A DNA stretch of 64,000 nucleotides from Lathyrus oleraceus (taxonomy: Eukaryota > Streptophyta > Magnoliopsida > Fabales > Fabaceae), in the NCBI RefSeq assembly GCF_024323335.1, contig NC_066585.1, forward strand, positions 535,240,082 to 535,304,081, in the 5' to 3' direction. The notes below the pieces were generated by a model. It was not told the origin of the DNA. It worked only from the letters and a program-made list of their open reading frames with translations, and did no database searches. Position 1 is the first letter of the stretch, and every line of letters begins with the position of its first letter. The translations under genes and the position numbers were made by a program. Shown here in pieces: positions 36,473 to 46,129 of this stretch.

Positions 36473-36739
36473 TCAACCATGAAAATTATGTTGGCAGCCA
36501 TAGAAGCTTTTAAGATCAACCTTGTTTGCATCCATAATATGTAGTGTCTTGTTCTCCATATGAATATTGTAACCCTTCTCCAGAAATTGGCCAATACTTC
36601 GAAGGTTATAATTGATTCCAGAAATATACAACACATCCTTTATCAAAGAATATCTACCATCCCTTCTCTCGATCGATACATCATCGATCTCTTCCGCCAC
36701 TAGAGTGGTGTCATCTGTGAACTTCACTTTGTTCTTCAT
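36473..36739 (-). pseudogene. Copia protease/pre-integrase remnant
   Basis: Reads VKFTDDTTLVAEEIDDVSIE, SLIKDVLYISGINYNLRSIG and KGYNIHMENKTLHIMDAN. This is the segment between the copia protease active site and the GAG-pre-integrase zinc region. The active-site D(S/T)G itself is outside this frame. Confidence 0.7.
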
Positions 36740-37337
36740 GGCACAAGTAATTGTGACAAGCCAATATTGTTTCCCCGTCGTATGTGTTGAACACCCGGAG
36801 TGAAAACACCATTGATCGTTACACTACATTGCTTCTTTCGAAGTCACATTGCATTTTCTTCAGTATGCAATCGATTGACATAATTGTGCAACCGGTTACA
36901 CTTCAGTTCTGCAGCATTTTTCAAATTTTGTTGTTGTTGTCTTGCAACTTGTTACTATTGCTTTCTCCCTATGTGATCATGACCAAGAGTGAGTTCTCCT
37001 CATCAAAATCTTGTCTTGCAACTCTAACTTCTTCTTGAGGTTTCTTCTTGTTGGAATTTCACTCTCTTACAAAATGGTCAAGCTTTTAACAATTAAAGCA
37101 TTACACGTTGCTCTTGTCAATCATTCTTCTCCCATTTATACCTCTTGCATAGCCTCCTCTGTAGTTGTTTGATCCATCAGCCATACTACAATTGTTTCAC
37201 CCCTTTTGGAATGTTTAATTTTTGGAATTTTTGGACTCTCTTCCACCAAAATTCTGAAAGTTTCCTATACCTTTGTTCATGTGAAACTTTCACTTCGCCT
37301 TCTTGTCTCTCTCATTGAAACGGGCTTGCAAATATAT

Positions 37338-37682
37338 CTATGACTTTGCCTTATCAATGTTCCTTTCCTCTATTCTCTGCTCATGTGCCTCGAGAAATCT
37401 TAACAACTCCTCTTTGCTCATTGTCGTAAGATCCTTCAATTCCCCAATCGCTACGACTATGTTATTAAATCTTATCGTCAAAGAATGCAATATTTTTGCC
37501 ACAACATACCACTCTGTGATTGTTTCTCCACATGCTTTTACATGGTTCATCAACCGAACAATTCTCATTATAGAATCGTTGATGGTCTCCTTCTCCTCCA
37601 TTTGAATAAATTCAAGTTGATGTTTTTGAGTTTGTAACCTCTTCACTTTTGCCTTGCCAGCCCTTGCGTATGCTTTCTCCAA
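37338..37682 (-). pseudogene. Copia gag (UBN2-type) remnant
   Basis: The frame includes KRLQTQKHQLEFIQMEEKET, MRIVRLMNHVKACGETITEW and KILHSLTIRFNNIVVAI, the core of copia gag (UBN2 family). Downstream to about 37040 the sequence is frameshifted. Gag forms the particle in which the element RNA is copied. Confidence 0.75.
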
Positions 37683-38008
37683 TATTTCTCACACTTGCTT
37701 CGATTATTCGTAATCACCAACTTTCTCGAAATTATTTGTATTAATGCATTGAGGATTAAAATCAGCGCCTTAAAAGCTTTCTTCCTTTCTTCCTTATATG
37801 CAACTCGTTGTGAATCCGTTGCACCTTAGATAAGAGGATTCACATCATTCTTGATCACTTCAAGAACATCTTAGTAGCCAAATAAAATCTTCATTTTCTT
37901 GCATCATTTGTCGTAATTCTTTGCATCAAGGATGGGTAAGTTTGCTGGGATTCTTTCATTAGAGATTGAATTTATGATTGCACACAATGTGTTTGATGGA
38001 TTGAACCA

Positions 38009-38022
38009 GGCTCCTGATACCA
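38009..38022 (-). other. Copia primer binding site
   Basis: The minus strand reads TGGTATCAGGAGCC two bases after the LTR end (AACA). It is complementary to the 3' end of initiator methionine tRNA, the usual copia primer. Confidence 0.75.
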
Positions 38023-38024
38023 GG

Positions 38025-38073
38025 TGTTAAAACTTGGAACCACAAGGTTGGTGTAAAATAATTGAATAATTAA

Positions 38074-38112
<39 letters not shown>

Positions 38113-38448
38113 GAAAAGTATAATGGTTTTCTCATTAATTTTCTAACAAGTTACCCCAAGGGTATTTATACAACAATACAAGAGATGAGGTACAATTAAC
38201 GAATAATAAAAGTAAAACTCTCAGGTGTAACCGGTTACACTTTGCTTTTGTTTGACATTTTATAAAGGAGTGCAACATGTTGACATAAAACTGTAACATG
38301 TTACACTGACTTGAATTATCTTCTATTCTTGACAATTTTATTCAAATTTCTCTTCTTCTCTCGTGTTCCTTAAATCTATTATTAAAGTTCTATTTGTCTT
38401 GATATTAAAGTGCTTGATCAATTGTGATTTGTTCAAATATTCATAACA
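38025..38448 (-). repeat. Copia LTR, 424 bp
   Basis: The plus strand starts TGTTAAAAC and ends TCATAACA. On the minus strand a TTGTATAAATACCC motif (near 38160-38175) is a good TATA box, supporting minus-strand orientation. A GA microsatellite (38084-38109) lies near its inner end. Only one LTR is found. Confidence 0.65.
38084..38109. repeat. GA microsatellite
   Basis: About 13 GA repeats inside the copia LTR. Confidence 0.9.
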
Positions 38449-38462
38449 AATTGGTGCAGAGA

Positions 38463-38467
38463 ACGTG
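38463..38467. repeat. 5-bp target duplication of the Ogre (left)
   Basis: ACGTG immediately precedes the 5' LTR and recurs immediately after the 3' LTR at 53898-53902. Five bases is the gypsy integrase spacing. Confidence 0.9.
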
Positions 38468-40606
38468 TGTCATACCCCAAAATTTGCCCGTTGGTATTAC
38501 AAAGCATTTCTCGAGACTCTCCGGCTTATTCTGCAAGGCACCGACATCAAGTGAACAAAAGCCCAGCTCACAACAGGCCCAATCCAAAAGGGGCCCAAAA
38601 TAGCTTGCTCGCTAGGCGAGCAATCTCTTCGCCTAGCGAATGCTTCGTCATGACACTCGCCCAGCGAAGCGTTAGATCCAGGAAAAGGCCCAGACCTAGT
38701 TTGCTCGCTAGGCGAGCAATTCCTTCGCCTAGCGAAGCTTGCGAAGTTTGAGATTTTTGGACCTCATTTTAAGCCCATTAGGTCACCACTACCTCTACTA
38801 TAAATACCTGCTTCTCTGCTACGAAAAAACACACACAGACGGACGAAGACGGACGGAAACACGCATCCAGAGGGAGAAACACAGAAACCCTGCTGATCCA
38901 AAGAATTCAGAAGGCGGAAACCCTGAAGGCCGCTTACTCACTCCGAAGCTACCGTCGTCCAACTCAATCCGGCTCGCCAATTCAAGGTTACAACTTGATT
39001 TGCAAACAGGTTAGCCTCACTATTATCGCTTTAGTTTCTTAATTGGCATATGATTATCATTTGGTGTCCGTATTTTGCAGGTGGTATCATTTTAGTATCT
39101 TAATTTGCATGTGATATCGTTTTGTATTTTCACTTGGCATATGGTACCACCTCATGTTCTTAATTTGTGGATTATAATTAAATTCATAAACATTTTGAAG
39201 TCTTGCATGAGAATTTAAATGTGTTTGCCTATTGTGAAGCTGAACCATATAATTGTATGTTGGATGCCATAAGCCATGCTGCAGGTTGAGGTCATAATGT
39301 TCTCAAATTTCAAACCCGTGGCCGCTCGCTAGCTCATCGCTAGGCGAGCCCGCAGCGAGCCTTCGCTGAGCCTTCGCTAGGCGAAGCAGAGGCGACCGGG
39401 CCAGGGGCTGCTTTGCTTTTTGCTGCCTATTTCATGTTTACCTAATGATGATTCTGCATTATTTGGCCTAAATTCTTGGCTGCTATATTTATCTTATGAT
39501 GCAATTTCCAATTGTATTTTATGCTTTAATCCGTGTGTTCATGGTGTAAAGGCTAGCATACTTCCGAAGAAATAGCCGGTTAGGTACTCCGCTTTACGCA
39601 TGGGAAGCCTTCATGGAGGGGGATCCTAAATCATTTCACTTTAATGTGAAGATCCATATTGATTGCCTAATTAATTTTACTATATTAATTTTTAATGTAA
39701 TGTTGATTTTAATGTATCGATTTAATGCGGTATCACCATAATTACCTAATGGACTTAAAACATGGACTTTAAATAAATGACATCGGACCTCTCTTTATTA
39801 CCCCACGATTACAATATTACGGTCATGTCCCGCGAATATGGGGATATCCTTAGCAAAGACCCTTCGGTAAAATCATCATAGTCCCTCGGATGTTGCCTTC
39901 GAAAACATGATTTTGTCCCTCGATGACCCTTCGGTGTAGCCTACGGTTAAATGATGATAGTCCCTTCGAATGCTAAGGTATCCTCACAATTGTTGCCTTC
40001 AATGACCTATCGATGACCCTACGATGACCCTTATATATCCCAAGGATAAACTACTTGCTTCTCAATAGTAAGGACAGTTTTACCCTCATAAGGATAGGAA
40101 ATGCCCGGAAAGACCTCGGACAGGTGTAACCTTAATTGCTCATTCATAACAAAAAATGCTTTTCACACCCCACACCTTTCAAACGTCTTCTTTTGGAAAA
40201 TCACCACTTAGCATACATCCGTACTAGGATCATTGCCAAGTTATATTTTTCTAAACTACTTTCAAAAACTAAATGAGATAACCACTTTGTATACATTCAT
40301 GCAAGAATCATTACAAAGTTAAATTCTCCTTTTCAAAACATTTTTCATACATTTCTCAACCACCTTTTTCAAACAAAGAAAACATAAATGATTGAGCAAT
40401 TAAGAGCCCATGGATAACCATGGATACAAAGGGTGCTAATACCTTCCCTTTGTATAAAGTACCTCCCGAACCTAAGAATTTAAAGTTAAGGTCTTTCCTG
40501 TTCTTTTCCACCTTTCCTTAAGGGATAAAAGAAAAGTCGGTGGCGACTCTTGCTAACCGCGACATTGCGATTACAAATCCAAATAAAGTCAGTTCACCGT
40601 ATGACA
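38468..40606 (+). repeat. Ogre 5' LTR, 2,139 bp
   Basis: Starts TGTCATACCCC and ends ACCGTATGACA. GCTCGCTAGGCGAGC-type palindromes lie at 38606, 38703 and near 39340. CTATAAATACC near 38808 is a convincing TATA box, so transcription should begin about 38840. Towards the 3' end, GGTGCTAATACCTTCCC (40432-40448) is shared with other Ogre-type LTRs here. Short frames (38467-38751, 38739-39014) are duplicated in the 3' LTR and are not likely genes. Confidence 0.97.
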
Positions 40607-40627
40607 GAACTGGCGACTCTGCTGGGG
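40607..40627 (+). other. Ogre primer binding site
   Basis: TGGCGACTCTGCTGGGG (40611-40627) follows the LTR by four bases. Its complement ends in CCA, as a tRNA 3' end does; an arginine tRNA has been reported as the Ogre primer. The same TGGCGACTC also occurs just inside the LTR end (40532-40540). Confidence 0.8.
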
Positions 40628-41326
40628 AATGTCTAAGAGAGGTCCATCTTAAAAAAAAAAAAAAAAAAAAAATCATTTATGTTTTAATTTGTTCTTTCGT
40701 TTTAAGGGATTGTCTGAGTGAAAGATCCTACACCCGGATCTAGTGTACCTTAGGTAAGTAGCAATAGATCATCGCGACTATCCGGCGTATACTGGAATGG
40801 TTAAAATGATAGCTACGGTTAATGTGACACTTTGGTCGTCCTGATGTTCCTCCTGTTACTTGAGGAAAAATTTGGCTTCCGCGTGGTGTCATCAAAGCAT
40901 TAACCAGACCTTTAGAACCCTAATTGACTTATCCTAGCCATTAGAAAGTAGTGAGATAACTGATTTCGGTTCCGACTGAGGTTGGTTGATACTCGATACT
41001 ACACTCTTTGAGATTGGACTTTAGGGAAGCTTCGGTCAACCACTTGGTGTTGCACTGAAGTGGACCCAAAGAACGGTCGATGATCTGAGATCCTTCTAGA
41101 ACCCGGTTACTATTCTAGGACAGGTTGAACCAACCAAACTTCAGTGGGGAGGGTACTTACCTATGGAACTCATGCAAGCCTTAAAACCTAGGAATAATTG
41201 TTGTGTGACATGTTTGTGCTTGCATAACATCATAACATCATAACATCATAACATCATAACATCATAGCATCATCATACTAACCATTTCAAGGACTTAGGA
41301 ACTTAGCTTTGCTCTTTGAACAGGTT
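40628..41326 (+). other. Ogre 5' leader
   Basis: Untranslated sequence between primer site and ORF1. It holds an A-run (40651-40671) and a short array of CATAACAT octamers (about 41223-41266, five copies). No open frame of interest; a splice acceptor or internal initiation may be needed to reach the downstream ORFs. Confidence 0.6.
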
Positions 41327-42655
41327 ATGGCTTCCAGGAAGACTATCCGGATCAATCTTGTAGCAATCTCTCCTCAACTCAAGGATTTGGTGTCAGAACT
41401 CCCAGATCATGCTCAGTTCAACAAGAAACATGGTCATCTCCTCAATCTGGTTACCACTGGTTTCAAAGAAGATATGATGAGAGTCCTATTCCAGTTCTTC
41501 GATCCTAAGCATCATTGCTTCACTTTCCCAGATTATCAGTTGGTACCCACATTAGAAGAATTCTCCCAGCTACTTGGGATACCTATCCTGGATCAAATAC
41601 CCTTCAGCGGTTTAGAAAGGATGCCAAAGTCTGAAGAAGTTGCCGCAGCTTTACACATGACGAAATCTGACATTGAGACCAATTGGGTAACAAGAAGTGG
41701 AATGAAAGGTTTACTTGCTAAATTTCTGATAAGTAAGGCCCGAGAATTCCTGAAAGCTATGAAAGTGCATGCTTTTGAAGATGTTCTAGCATTGCTAATC
41801 TATGGTTTGGTGCTATTCCCTAATCCGGACCAATTCATAGACATGAATGCTATTAAGATATTCCTCACTCACAACCCTGTGCCCACCTTGCTTGGAGATG
41901 TCTTGCATTCCCTTCACACTCGTACTATGAAGAAGCAAGGGACTCTCATGTGCTGCGTACCTTTGTTGTCTAGGTGGTTTATTTCGCACCTTCCTCAATC
42001 AATCTTGAAGAATGATCAAAATCTGAAATGGTCCCAAAGGATAATGGCACTCTCCCATTTAGACATCCGTTGGTGTTCTAACCTCAGAGAAAATGTTACC
42101 ATCATCGACCGTTGTGGAGAATTCCCTAATGTACCCCTCATGGGGATAAGAGGAGGTATTACTTATAATCCTGCCTTAGCCCTACGTCAGTTTGGGTATG
42201 CCCGAAGAGATGGTCCACATGAAATGATTATTCAAGGTACAGTGTTCGACTATGACAATGACCCTCAAAATCTCCGTCAAAAGTTTGTACGAGCTTGGGG
42301 CATGGTGAAAAGAAGCAATTTAGGCAAGAAAAATTCTATTCCTATGGAACCTTATCTCAGATGGGTCCGCGCCCGAGCTCGTGAACTTGTCATGCCATAT
42401 CTTGCAGTCGGACCATTGATTGTTGAATCAGAGGTCGAAGGGGGTACTTCCCAGATCATTTCTTACCCAGATATGCCTACTGATGCTGAGGAATTGAAAA
42501 GATCCTGGACCCAGTTGAGAGAGGAGAGGGATACTTTCGAAGCTCAGTTCAATGCAGAAAGGAAGAAAGTATTAGAGCTCACCGGTCAGCTTAATGAGGA
42601 ACGAAGACTCAATGCATATCTTCGCCCAAAAAGAAGTCGCCCCTGGGAGACTTGA
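41327..42655 (+). CDS. Ogre ORF1 protein (DUF7745 / PMD-like)
   Basis: The ATG at 41327 (MASRKTIRINLVAI) is preferred over 41309 because it fits a compact start and is followed at once by conserved-looking sequence; the product has 442 residues. Sequence such as YQLVPTLEEFSQLLGIPILD, FLTHNPVPTLLGDVLHSLHT and HLDIRWCSNLRENVTIIDRC is that of the extra ORF found upstream of gag in Ogre elements, now grouped as DUF7745 and distantly like the plant mobile domain. The C-terminus is charged and coiled-coil-like (ELKRSWTQLREERDTFEAQF). Its role in the element life cycle is not established. The frame is intact. It lies 203 bases before gag-pro. Confidence 0.85.
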   Translation: MASRKTIRINLVAISPQLKDLVSELPDHAQFNKKHGHLLNLVTTGFKEDMMRVLFQFFDPKHHCFTFPDYQLVPTLEEFSQLLGIPILDQIPFSGLERMPKSEEVAAALHMTKSDIETNWVTRSGMKGLLAKFLISKAREFLKAMKVHAFEDVLALLIYGLVLFPNPDQFIDMNAIKIFLTHNPVPTLLGDVLHSLHTRTMKKQGTLMCCVPLLSRWFISHLPQSILKNDQNLKWSQRIMALSHLDIRWCSNLRENVTIIDRCGEFPNVPLMGIRGGITYNPALALRQFGYARRDGPHEMIIQGTVFDYDNDPQNLRQKFVRAWGMVKRSNLGKKNSIPMEPYLRWVRARARELVMPYLAVGPLIVESEVEGGTSQIISYPDMPTDAEELKRSWTQLREERDTFEAQFNAERKKVLELTGQLNEERRLNAYLRPKRSRPWET

Positions 42656-42858
42656 GATTTCATTGTATTTTACTATTATTCCTTTTGTAATGAACATTGA
42701 TTAAAAAAGTAGCAATAAACATTTCTCTCTTGTTGGTGATTTATGCAAAGTTAAATTCCAAAAGTCCTTGAAAACATTTCATGCATTGCATCACATAACA
42801 TTGCATAACAGGTATTCTAAAGGACCATATTCTCACGGTCTGCCTCTTAAACAGAAAA

Positions 42859-45800
42859 ATGGATCTCGAACAGACCGTCAAAGATCTCCAGACTCAGAAT
42901 GCTCAATTCAAGGAGATGATGCTGAGCTTATCCAAGGGGCAGGAGGAACTGAAGGCTCTTTTGGCCGAAAAGAAGAAGGACAAGAAAGCTGTGAGTTTCA
43001 TTAACCCGGGAAGAAGGCGTAAAGGACAGGCTATGGGAATCAAATTTGGAATACCGAATGGTCCAGAAGAGGGGGCGGAAAAGGATTCAGAGGAGGAGGA
43101 CGCTGATTTCTCTAACCCTGAGGATGAGGATGAAGAGTATGAAGATGAACAGTACTCTCCAAGAGATGATAAGTACAAACTGCTGGAAGAACGCATGCTA
43201 GCCATGGAGGGTCAGAAGACACCTGGTCTGGATTTCGAAAGTCTGGGTCTGGTCTCCGATGTGACCATTCCCCGCAAATTCAAAATCCCCACTTTCACTA
43301 AGTACGATGGTGCATCCTGTCCTCAGATGCATTTAAGGGCTTATGTGAGAAAGATTCAGCCGCATACCACTGATAAGAAACTGTGGATCCACTTCTTCCA
43401 AGAAAGTCTGTCTGGCACTCAGTTGGAATGGTATTATCAGCTCGAGAGCTCTGACATCCGCACCTGGACTGATTTAGCAACAGCTTTCTATAAGCAGTAC
43501 CAGTACAATTCTGAATTAGCGCCTACTCGGCTACAGTTGCAGAATATGGCTATGGGATCTAAAGAAAGCTTCAAAGAGTATGCTCAGAAATGGAGAGATT
43601 TGGCTGGCAGAGTCAAACCCCCTATGACTGACCGAGAATTAGTAGACCTGTTCATGGGTACCCTGACTGGCCCATTCTACAGCCATCTGCTGGGGAGTTC
43701 TTCATCAGGTTTCACTGAACTTATACTGACAGGTGAACGGGTGGAGAGCGGCATTCGAAGTGGAAAGTTACAGGCAGCTACTTCTACAAGCAGTAAGAAA
43801 TCCTACCATGGGAAGAATGAATCGAATGCTGTGTATGGTCAGAAGAATCATAATAAGAAAAATGGTGACCATGCCGTTGGAGCAGTGACAATTGCAGCCC
43901 CGCCAGCTCAAAACTTCCAGCAAAGACAAGACAGACCAAGAAGGCAGTTTACCAAGCTCAATATGACTTTAGCACAAGCACTGCAAAGTATGCTAAAGGT
44001 AAACTTAATCACTCTCAGAGGTCCTCCAGCAAATGTCAACACTGCTTCGCCTCGTTATAATCCCAATGCCAGGTGTGCATATCACTCCGATAGCCCCGGG
44101 CACGATACAAACGATTGTTGGCTGTTAAAGAATAAAATTCAGGACATGATCGACGCTGGGGAAATTGAGTTCGAGCCTCCGGAGACTCCTAATGTCATCA
44201 CTGCTCCTATGCCTAATCATGACAAGGCTGTTAATGCTCTCGATGACAATCCTCTTATCACTACTGTAGCGGACTTAACATCTCCTCTCCCGATCATAAA
44301 GAGGAATTTATTGCAAGCTGGTTTATTTCCAGGTTGTACTGAAGATTGCAATCTCTGCATACTCCGGCCCGAAGACTGTTTGAAATTGAAGAATGGTATT
44401 CAACAGCTGATGGACGATCGTACAATCCTCTTTGAAAGGGTTTCTAAGGCAGAAAACCCTATTGAAGAAGTATCTGTGATTGCGAGGTCCAAAATTCCAG
44501 TGAAGATTACTGCTCCCAGAATACCTGTAAAGATTGTTGCTGAGCCCAGAGTAGCTCCCCTGATCATTACTGCACCTGGCCCGATCCCGTATTCCTCAAG
44601 CAAAGCTATTCCGTGGAATTATGGAGGTGATGTTTACATCCATGGTGTAAAGCAAGTTGGCAGTTCTGCTAGTCCTAATGACATTGTTGGGACTAGTAAA
44701 GTTACTCGAAGCGGAAGGATCTTCTCTCCAGAGATCTCGCCTCCAGTTCCCGAAAACCGAGGAAAGGAACCAGTCAACCCTTCTCAATCAGAGACACCGA
44801 TCGAAGCTGCTACTGAAGACGTTACCAAACGAGAAATGGAAGAAGTGCTGAAAATCATCCGCAAGAGTGATTTTGATGTGGTAGAACAGTTGGGGCATAC
44901 CCCTTCCAAGATCTCGATGTTGTCCTTGTTGTTGTCTTCTGAATCTCATGCCAATGCCTTGATAAAATTCCTGAAGACTGCCCATGTACCTCAGGAGACC
45001 TCCGTCGATCAGTTCGAAAACTATGTTGCTAACCTGACTGTTGACGACGGCCTAGGTTTTTCCAATGCTGACCTGACACCAGCAGGAAGGAACCACAATA
45101 AGGCCCTGCATATTTCTATTGAGTGTAAGGGAATCACTTTGGCTCATGTGTTGATTGATAATGGCTCTTCCTTGAATGTGCTACCGAAAGTCGTGCTCGA
45201 TAAACTTGACTGTAAAGGCATTGAATTGAATCCTAGTGACATTGTGGTGCGTGCTTACGATGGTGCAAAGAGTGTTGTCCACGGTGAAGTGGTTCTCCCT
45301 ATCAAGATAGGACCTCAAGTCTTCAACACTACCTTTCATGTAATGAACATTCGCCCCGCCTATTCCTGCTTGCTGGGACGCCCCTGGATTCATGGGGCAG
45401 GTGCTGTAGCTTCGTCTCTCCATCAAAAGCTGAGATATCCAGTAGAGGGAAAGATTGTCACTGTGTGTGGGGAAGAAGAATACATTGTGAGTAGTGTGCA
45501 TACCTTCAGATACGTTGAGATGGATGGTGAATTCTTCGAGACTCCAACTCAGTCATTTGAAGTGGTTCCTCCGCCTAGTCCTGTCCTTAAGCCAACTCCC
45601 CTTGTGCCCGAGGTTATTCGAGCTCCTCCTGCTATGATTTCTCTGAAAGATGCTCAAGCTGTGGTCGAAGATGGTGGCTGTACTGGCTGGGGTCAACTGA
45701 TCAACGTACCGTACAAGTCTGACAAAGCTGGTCTGGGATTCAACTCTGGAAAGATGGTCAAAGATCAAATCAATGCTGTAGAAGATGCTGACAGTGATTG

Positions 45801-45890
45801 CGACCTGGATAGCTGGATCTACCCAACAATTGGCGACGGACTCAATAATTGGAAGGCTGAAGACACTATCCCGATCTCCTTTAGTCAGGA
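42859..45890 (+). CDS. Ogre gag-protease (exon 1 of gag-pro-pol)
   Basis: Starts MDLEQTVKDLQTQNAQFKEM, a predicted coiled coil, followed by an acidic stretch (residues about 70-100). The capsid core runs from about residue 138 (KFKIPTFTKYDGASCPQMHL) to 300 (DLFMGTLTGPFYSHLLGSSS). A zinc-knuckle-like CAYHSDSPGHDTNDC is near residue 405. The aspartic protease holds LIDNGSSLNVLP near residue 763 and YSCLLGRPWIH near 837. A glycine-rich GLGF segment near residue 956 resembles a G-patch. Unspliced, the frame stops at 45892-45894; splicing at 45891 extends it into pol. Gag builds the particle and the protease matures it. Confidence 0.93.
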
Positions 45891-46129
45891 GTAATTGCTA
45901 TTGTCCATTTAGTTTTGCAAATCTTTATTTTTCAATTGAACTTCTTAAAGCATTGTGTCTATACCCGGGGCACAATAGCTAATTTGTTAAGGGTTTGTCA
46001 TTTCATAAGCATATTCATATTCAATAAATCAATGGACTTTTTCGCATCCAAATATTGCGCTCTTTATTTTTCCTGTCGTCTTTCAAACAAGCTATGCATT
46101 CTTACACACACTCACGTAACAAATTGCAG
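45891..46129 (+). other. Ogre intron between protease and RT, 239 bp
   Basis: The donor GTAATT at 45891 overlaps the gag-pro stop codon and the acceptor AAATTGCAG ends at 46129. Removing these 239 bases puts gag-pro and pol in one frame. A spliced intron at this place is a known Ogre feature thought to set the ratio of gag-pro to gag-pro-pol. The unspliced RNA gives gag-pro alone. Confidence 0.85.

Larger units (their letters stand above)
35581..38448 (-). mobile_element. Truncated Ty1/copia element with 5' LTR
   Basis: On the minus strand, an LTR (38448 down to 38025) is followed by a TGGTATCAGGAGCC primer binding site (38022-38009), gag (37682-37338), protease/pre-integrase (36739-36473) and integrase (36263-35588). 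The order gag-PR-IN is that of copia. Reverse transcriptase, RNase H and the 3' LTR are missing at the left edge. Frameshifts separate the domains. Confidence 0.8.

Noticed and set aside
38467..39014. 94- and 91-codon ORFs, also at 51782-52305
   Set aside because: Both copies are simply the two LTRs; no initiation context after the TATA box supports them as genes.
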